Source of the DNA: Candidatus Nanopelagicales bacterium
Lineage (GTDB): Bacteria > Actinomycetota > Actinomycetes > S36-B12 > GCA-2699445
Length of the DNA: 32,649 bases
Assembly (NCBI GenBank): GCA_030700225.1
Contig: JAUYJT010000059.1
Coordinates: 1-32,649 of the forward strand
Direction of reading: 5' to 3'
Shown: positions 28,208-32,649 of the stretch, in pieces
How positions within the stretch are numbered: position 1 is the stretch's first letter
Layout: every line of letters starts with the position of its first letter
The notes under the pieces: generated by a model
Database searches by the model: none
Told to the model about the DNA's origin: nothing
Seen by the model: the letters and a program-made list of their open reading frames with translations, nothing else
Program-made: the position numbers and the translations under genes

Positions 28208-29874
28208 TGGCTCCGATTATCGTGCTGGTCGGTCCTCCCGGCTCCGGCAAGACGACCATTGGCCAGGCCCTGTCGGCCCGGCTGGGTGTGGGCTTCCGGG
28301 ACACCGACGCCGACGTCGAGTCCGCCCAGGGCATGAGCATCGCGGACGTCTTCGTCACTAGCGGCGAGCCCGCCTTCCGCGCCCTTGAACTCACCGCTGT
28401 GTCGCAGGCGCTACGGGAGCATCACGGAGTCCTGGCCCTTGGGGGTGGCTCGGTCGAGTCGGCGCCCATCCGGGAGTCGCTGGCAGGTCAGCCGGTCGTG
28501 GAGCTTGAGGTTTCGCCAGGGGAGGCCGTGCGGCGTGTCGGCCCTGTCGACTCAAGGCCGGTGCTGCTGGGCAACGCGCGGGCCGCGCTTGCCGAACGGG
28601 CGGTCAACGACGATTCGGCGGCGCCGATGCCCCCCAAAGACATCCAGGAAGCCTGGACCAGGCTCGTCGCGCGGCGCAAACCGTTGTACGCACAGGTTCG
28701 CCGCGTGGCGGTCAGCACCGACGGTCGCGATGTAGCCGATGTTGTCGATGAGATCGTGTCGCGCCTGATGCTTACGCCCCCGGCGATTGTCCCCGCCCGG
28801 CTGGTCCGGGTCGCTGGAAGCCGTCCCTACGACGTGACAATCGGCAGGGGAGTGCTGCCGGAGGTGGCCCAGACCCTCCCCGCGGCCGCTCACAAGGTGG
28901 CCGTCATACACGCGCCAGTAATGGCGGATGTGGCTGCCCGGCTCGCCGTGGACCTGGACGCTAACGGCCGCGAAGCGCTGCTGCTCGCCGTGCCCGACTC
29001 GGAGTCCGCCAAGACCTCCACAGTCGCCGATCAGTGCTGGGAGCGCCTCGGCGTGGGGGGATTCACGCGCACCGATGCCGTGGTCGGCCTGGGCGGGGGA
29101 GCCACCACGGACCTGGCCGGATTCGTCGCCGCGACTTGGCTGCGTGGCGTCGCTGTCGTCCAGGTACCCACGACGCTGCTGGCGATGGTGGACGCCGCTG
29201 TCGGAGGCAAGACCGGCATCAACACCTCGGCGGGGAAGAACCTGGTCGGGGCGTTCCACCCTCCCATCGGTGTCATCTGCGATCTGGATCTGCTCGCCAC
29301 GGTCCCGCCGCCGGACCTCGCGGCGGGAATGGCCGAAGTCGTCAAGGCGGGGTTCATCGCCGATCCAGCGATCCTCGAACTCATAGAAGCTGACCCATCG
29401 GCGGCGCTCGACCCTGCCAGCCCGGCGTCGGGTGAACTCATCGAGCGAGCCATCCGCGTCAAAGCCGCCGTTGTCGCCGATGACCTCACCGAGTCGCTGG
29501 ACCGGGTCCTCGGACGCGAGATCCTCAACTACGGCCACACGTTCGCCCACGCCATAGAGAAGGTCGAGGCCTTCACGTGGCGGCACGGCGACGCGGTGAG
29601 CGTCGGGATGTGTTTCGCCGCCGAGCTGGCCTGCGCTGCGGGGCGCCTTTCCCGGGAAGGGGTTGACCGTCACTACCGGGTTCTGTCGTCCCTGGGACTG
29701 CCCACCGCGTACCCGGGTGGGGATTGGGACGCGCTGAGCCAAGCGATGCGCGTGGACAAGAAGGTGCGAGCGGGTACGTTGCGGATCATAGTGCTGGATC
29801 GCGTCGGCAAACCTGGACTGTTGGAGGCTCCCGATGATGCTTGGCTCAACGCCGCATTCGAGGCCGTGACATGA
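28207..29874 (+). CDS. aroKB: Fused shikimate kinase / 3-dehydroquinate synthase
   Basis: A 555-residue bifunctional enzyme with no stop between the two parts. Residues 1-170 are shikimate kinase: Walker A GPPGSGKTT (9-17), DTD with Asp32/Asp34 for shikimate, Arg58, and GGGSV (79-83). The RPVLLG lid region is followed by an extra loop (VNDDSAAPMPPKDIQEAW) absent from standard kinases. From about 199 on comes 3-dehydroquinate synthase: VGLGGGATTDLAGF (GGGAT at 296-300), QVPTTLLAMVDAAVGGKTGIN, NLVGAFHPP, AEVVKAGFI and LNYGHTFAHAIE with its metal-binding His. The TGATG start couples it to aroC. Confidence 0.95.
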   Translation: MAPIIVLVGPPGSGKTTIGQALSARLGVGFRDTDADVESAQGMSIADVFVTSGEPAFRALELTAVSQALREHHGVLALGGGSVESAPIRESLAGQPVVELEVSPGEAVRRVGPVDSRPVLLGNARAALAERAVNDDSAAPMPPKDIQEAWTRLVARRKPLYAQVRRVAVSTDGRDVADVVDEIVSRLMLTPPAIVPARLVRVAGSRPYDVTIGRGVLPEVAQTLPAAAHKVAVIHAPVMADVAARLAVDLDANGREALLLAVPDSESAKTSTVADQCWERLGVGGFTRTDAVVGLGGGATTDLAGFVAATWLRGVAVVQVPTTLLAMVDAAVGGKTGINTSAGKNLVGAFHPPIGVICDLDLLATVPPPDLAAGMAEVVKAGFIADPAILELIEADPSAALDPASPASGELIERAIRVKAAVVADDLTESLDRVLGREILNYGHTFAHAIEKVEAFTWRHGDAVSVGMCFAAELACAAGRLSREGVDRHYRVLSSLGLPTAYPGGDWDALSQAMRVDKKVRAGTLRIIVLDRVGKPGLLEAPDDAWLNAAFEAVT

Positions 29875-30323
29875 CCGCGGCTCCGGGCGCGACCGTCCTC
29901 GTCTTCAACGGGCCGAACTTGGGTCGGCTCGGGGTTCGGGAACCGGACGTATACGGCACCGGCACGATCTTGGACCTGGAGCAGCTTTGTGCTCGTGAGG
30001 CGCAGCGGCTCGGGCTATCGGTGGACTTCAGGCAGACCGACGACGAGGCGACGCTAGTCGGATGGCTTCATGAGGCCGCCGACAGCGGGCAGCCGGTCAT
30101 CCTGAATCCCGCCGCGTTCACGCACTACTCGTATTCGTTGCGCGACGCTTGCGCCCAGCTGACCGGCCCGCTGATCGAAGTGCATCTGTCGAACCCGCAC
30201 ACACGCGAGGAGTTCCGGCACACCAGCGTCGTGTCTGGTGTCGCCACGGGCGTCATCGCCGGGTTCGGCTTCGACTCCTACCGCCTGGCGTTCGAGGCCA
30301 TCGCCCGCCTGCTGGGGCCGTGA
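29871..30323 (+). CDS. aroQ: 3-dehydroquinate dehydratase, type II
   Basis: A 150-residue dodecameric-type dehydratase converting 3-dehydroquinate to 3-dehydroshikimate. The start at ATG 29871 overlaps the aroKB stop (ATGA). The N-terminus VLVFNGPNLGRLGVREPDVYG includes the lid Arg23 and the catalytic Tyr28. DFRQTDDEATLVGWLHEAA, ILNPAAFTHYSYSLRDA and EVHLSNPHTREEFRHTSVVSGVATGVIAGFG (with the catalytic His) complete the type II pattern. It lacks the type I Schiff-base signature. Its stop overlaps the GTG of the M24 peptidase gene. Confidence 0.96.
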   Translation: MTAAPGATVLVFNGPNLGRLGVREPDVYGTGTILDLEQLCAREAQRLGLSVDFRQTDDEATLVGWLHEAADSGQPVILNPAAFTHYSYSLRDACAQLTGPLIEVHLSNPHTREEFRHTSVVSGVATGVIAGFGFDSYRLAFEAIARLLGP

Positions 30324-31402
30324 TCCCGGACTACGCCGGTCGCCGAACCAGGGCGCTGGACGCGGCTCAGGTCGTGGATGTCGACGCTCTGCTGGTCACC
30401 GACCTGGTCAACGTCAGGTACCTGACTGGATTCAGCGGCTCCAACGCCGCGCTCGCGCTGGCCCCCGGCGGCCCGGTCCTGGTCACTGACCGCCGCTATG
30501 AGGACCAGGCCGCTCAGGAGTGTCCCGGCCTGGACGTGGTTCTGGAGCGAGATGCCGCCCTCGGCGCGTTGCGCGTGCTCGGCGGATCGGGCGCGGCAGC
30601 GGTTGCCATCGAGGCCGACGTCATGCCGGTGGCCCAGTTCCATCGGCTTTCCGCCATCGATGGTGCTCCGGCGCTGCGGCCGGAGTCCGCCCTGGTGTCG
30701 CCTCTGCGCCGCGTGAAGGACGCCTATGAGGTTTCCTGCTTGGAGGAAGCGTGCCGCATCGCGGTTGAGGCGCTCGTCGCGCTCACCGAGGAGGTGCGTC
30801 CTGGTGTCAGCGAGCAGGCGCTGGCGGGTCGCTACGAGCAACTCCTCCGCGATTGTGGCGCCGACGACCGGGCGTTCCCCTCCATCGTCGCGTCTGGGCC
30901 GAACTCGGCCATCCCCCATCACGTTCCGACAACCAGGCCGCTGGAGCGCGGGGATTTGTTGGTGATCGACGTCGGCGCGAGCGTTCGTGGGTACCACAGC
31001 GACATGACGCGCACGTTCGTTGTGGCAGCCGATCCCAGCGCCGACCAGTCGCGCCTGCATGACGCTGTGGCTGGAGCCGCAACCGCGGCTCTCGGGGCGC
31101 TGGGCCCTGGCGTTCCCGCCAAGCAGCCCTACGCGGCCGCACTGGAGAGCCTGGCCGCGCACGGGCTCGGTGACCGGTTCACGCACGGCCTGGGCCACGG
31201 AGTCGGGCTCGAAGTCCACGAGGCGCCGATCATGAGTGCGACCTCCGCGGCTACCATCGTTGCGGGCGACGTCCTCACGATCGAACCCGGCGCGTACCTG
31301 CCCGGCTTCGGAGGAGTGCGGATAGAGGACACGGTCGTTGTGGCTGAGACCGGCAACCGATTCCTGACCGACCTGAGCAGAGAGTGCGGACGCCTCGGAT
31401 AA
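30320..31402 (+). CDS. pepP: Xaa-Pro aminopeptidase-like M24 peptidase
   Basis: A 360-residue M24 (pita-bread fold) metallopeptidase removing N-terminal residues ahead of proline. The start at GTG 30320 overlaps the aroQ stop (GTGA); the longer frame back to 30149 is a shadow of aroQ. After a creatinase-type N-domain (VTDLVNVRYLTGFSGSNAAL), the catalytic part has VIDVGASVRGYHSDMTRTFVV (two metal Asp), FTHGLGHGVGLEVHEAP (metal His), LTIEPGAYL and GVRIEDTVVV (two metal Glu). All five metal ligands are present. It is the usual neighbour of efp in actinobacteria. The exact symbol (pepP versus pepQ) is uncertain. Confidence 0.92.
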   Translation: MIPDYAGRRTRALDAAQVVDVDALLVTDLVNVRYLTGFSGSNAALALAPGGPVLVTDRRYEDQAAQECPGLDVVLERDAALGALRVLGGSGAAAVAIEADVMPVAQFHRLSAIDGAPALRPESALVSPLRRVKDAYEVSCLEEACRIAVEALVALTEEVRPGVSEQALAGRYEQLLRDCGADDRAFPSIVASGPNSAIPHHVPTTRPLERGDLLVIDVGASVRGYHSDMTRTFVVAADPSADQSRLHDAVAGAATAALGALGPGVPAKQPYAAALESLAAHGLGDRFTHGLGHGVGLEVHEAPIMSATSAATIVAGDVLTIEPGAYLPGFGGVRIEDTVVVAETGNRFLTDLSRECGRLG

Positions 31403-31427
31403 CCGGGGCGCGAATCTGGAGTAACTA

Positions 31428-31988
31428 GTGGCAACGACGAATGACCTGAAGAACGGCATCGTTCTGAACCTCGACGGCAACTTGTGGGCAGTCGTTGAGT
31501 TCCAGCACGTCAAGCCCGGCAAGGGCGGGGCATTCGTGCGCACGAAGCTGAAGAACGTGCTGTCCGGCAAGGTCGTTGACCGCACGTTCAACGCCGGCAC
31601 CAAGGTCGAGACCGCGAACGTCGACAAGCGCGACATGCAATACCTGTACCGCGACGCCGACTCGTTCGTGTTCATGGATTCGAGCACCTATGACCAGATT
31701 CCCGTTTCCGCCGCAGTCGTCGGTGACCTCTCGCGCTATCTGTTGGAGAACCAGAACGCGGTCGTCGCCCTGCATGACGGCAACCCTTTGTATCTGGAGC
31801 TCCCCGCGTCCGTGGAGCTGGTGATCACATTCACCGAACCCGGGCTTCAGGGGGACAGGTCGACCGGGGGGACGAAACCGGCCACGCTGGAGACCGGGGC
31901 GGAGATTCAGGTGCCGCTGTTCGTCGAGCAGGGCACTCGCGTGAAGGTGGACACTCGGGACGGCTCCTACCTGGGTCGCATCAACTAA
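31428..31988 (+). CDS. efp: Translation elongation factor P
   Basis: A 186-residue three-domain protein that relieves ribosome stalling at polyproline. The start at GTG 31428 lies after a CTGGAG site. The domain I loop reads [10 protein letters not shown], with Lys32 at the position that bacteria modify or, in actinobacteria, reportedly leave unmodified. Domain II has [24 protein letters not shown], and domain III ends in [28 protein letters not shown]. This factor would help make the Pro-rich PilN, PilO and minor pilin tails encoded upstream. No epmA or epmB lies nearby. The nusB GTG starts right after the TAA stop. Confidence 0.97.
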   Translation: MATTNDLKNGIVLNLDGNLWAVVEFQHVKPGKGGAFVRTKLKNVLSGKVVDRTFNAGTKVETANVDKRDMQYLYRDADSFVFMDSSTYDQIPVSAAVVGDLSRYLLENQNAVVALHDGNPLYLELPASVELVITFTEPGLQGDRSTGGTKPATLETGAEIQVPLFVEQGTRVKVDTRDGSYLGRIN

Positions 31989-32405
31989 GTGTCCGCTCGC
32001 GGCAAGGCCCGGCGCAGGGCCCTAGACATCCTGTTCGAGGCGGACATCCGTCGGATGCCCGCCTTGGACGTTCTGGCCGACCAGGACCAGCGACAGCGGG
32101 GCGGTGGTCCCGTCGCGCTGAACCCGTACACGGTCGAGCTGGTCACCGGCGTCGTGGAGAACCTTGAGCGCATCGACGAGTTGATCACCACGTATTCGGT
32201 CGACTGGAGCTTGGACCGGATGCCGCCTGTGGATCTGAATCTCCTGCGAATCGGTGCTTACGAGATCTTGTGGCGCGAAGACATCCCCGATGAGGTTGCC
32301 GTCGCCGAAGCTGTGTCCATGGCCAAGGAACTGTCCACGGACGAGTCCGGGTCATTCGTCAACGGCCTGCTGGCCCGGCTCATGGCCGTCCGCCCGGGCA
32401 TCTAG
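31989..32405 (+). CDS. nusB: Transcription antitermination factor NusB
   Basis: A 138-residue all-helical RNA-binding protein of the rRNA antitermination complex. Family motifs are SARGKARRRALDILFEADIR at the N-terminus, VELVTGVVENLERIDELITTYSVDWSLDRMPPVDLNLLRIGAYEILW, and IPDEVAVAEAVSMAKELSTDESGSFVNGLLARL at the C-terminus. GTG 31989 follows directly on the efp stop, with only a weak ribosome-binding site, so translation is probably coupled. It closes the housekeeping operon and is followed by a palindromic repeat. Confidence 0.95.
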   Translation: MSARGKARRRALDILFEADIRRMPALDVLADQDQRQRGGGPVALNPYTVELVTGVVENLERIDELITTYSVDWSLDRMPPVDLNLLRIGAYEILWREDIPDEVAVAEAVSMAKELSTDESGSFVNGLLARLMAVRPGI

Positions 32406-32432
32406 CGCCAAGGGGCCGAGCCTCGGGGTCCT

Positions 32433-32514
32433 GCTGATGCAAATCCTCTGTTGATCAAGCTCGTTCGTGATCTTCCACGCCTGCGGGGCCGTCGCCTTCC
32501 TTGATCAACAGAGG
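32433..32514 (+). repeat. Palindromic repeat, copy B, after nusB
   Basis: CCTCTGTTGATCAAG (32445-32459) is the exact reverse complement of CTTGATCAACAGAGG (32500-32514). The element aligns with the minus strand of 6392-6485 over an equal 82-base length. The two copies differ at paired arm positions (A-T versus T-A on both sides), so the ability to pair is kept. About 135 bases remain to the window end without a recognisable gene. Confidence 0.8.
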
Positions 32515-32649
32515 AGTGTGTCCTGAAAGGCGAGTGGTTGCGATGTAGGAGGTCGTGATTGTGGACCGTGCTGTGTTGGTGATGGAGGTAGGTCCTCCGG
32601 GCTCGCTGTGCAGGCAGAGGGCTCAAACCGCCGTGGTGTCATGTCGGTC

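Noticed and set aside
28552-29742. A 396-codon minus-strand frame opposite aroB
   Set aside because: It is the antisense shadow of a secure enzyme gene, dominated by Arg/Asp/Gly.
30278-31687. A 469-codon minus-strand frame opposite the M24 peptidase and efp
   Set aside because: It is antisense to two clearly recognised genes and has no family features.

Overview
This is a high-GC Actinomycetota genome segment. The evidence is the frequent GTG starts, the short ATGA/GTGA/TGATG gene overlaps, the core order alaS-ruvX-mltG-aroE ... aroC-aroK/B-aroQ-pepP-efp-nusB, an Rpf-like secreted lysozyme-fold protein, a DUF385 (F420-type) oxidoreductase, and a type IV pilus (T4P) locus with no pilP/pilQ, as expected for a cell without an outer membrane. 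I cannot name the genus from sequence alone.

Layout. 1-130: the 3' tail (domains V and VI) of a group II intron. 199-660 (-): secreted Rpf/transglycosylase-like protein. 1044-6348 (+): one tight operon of a small DUF6167-like protein, alaS, ruvX, mltG and aroE. 6392-6485: a strong palindromic repeat. 6670-10922: pilB, pilT, pilC. 10923-17636: an accessory island with an AbiE-type toxin-antitoxin module (toxin reading frame split), IS-end-like repeats, a small membrane protein, an HMA/CcdA-like/cupredoxin copper protein flanked by about 210-bp inverted repeats, a DUF385 protein, bioY, a membrane protein and a small acetyltransferase. 17769-22027: major pilin, terminator and three minor pilin-like genes. 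22028-23111: a second toxin-antitoxin pair flanked by a 71-bp direct duplication of the minor pilin/prepilin peptidase junction. 23146-26992: pilD, pilM, pilN, pilO. 27029-32405: aroC, a fused aroK-aroB, aroQ, an M24 peptidase, efp and nusB. 32433-32514: a second, diverged copy of the 6392 palindromic repeat.

How it works together. The pil genes encode the extension and retraction motors (PilB, PilT), the platform (PilC), the prepilin peptidase, the PilM-PilN-PilO alignment complex, the major pilin and three minor pilins that could form a tip. They sit inside the shikimate/translation cluster, between aroE and aroC. From memory, other actinobacteria such as Streptomyces have these two halves close together without pil genes. 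AroE, AroC, AroKB and AroQ cover five central steps of chorismate synthesis (3-dehydroquinate formation, dehydration, reduction, phosphorylation, and the final chorismate synthase step).

The most unusual observations are the 71-bp duplication around the second toxin-antitoxin pair, the inverted repeats enclosing the copper gene, the covarying palindromic repeat pair, and the split AbiEii toxin with a GTGA overlap.
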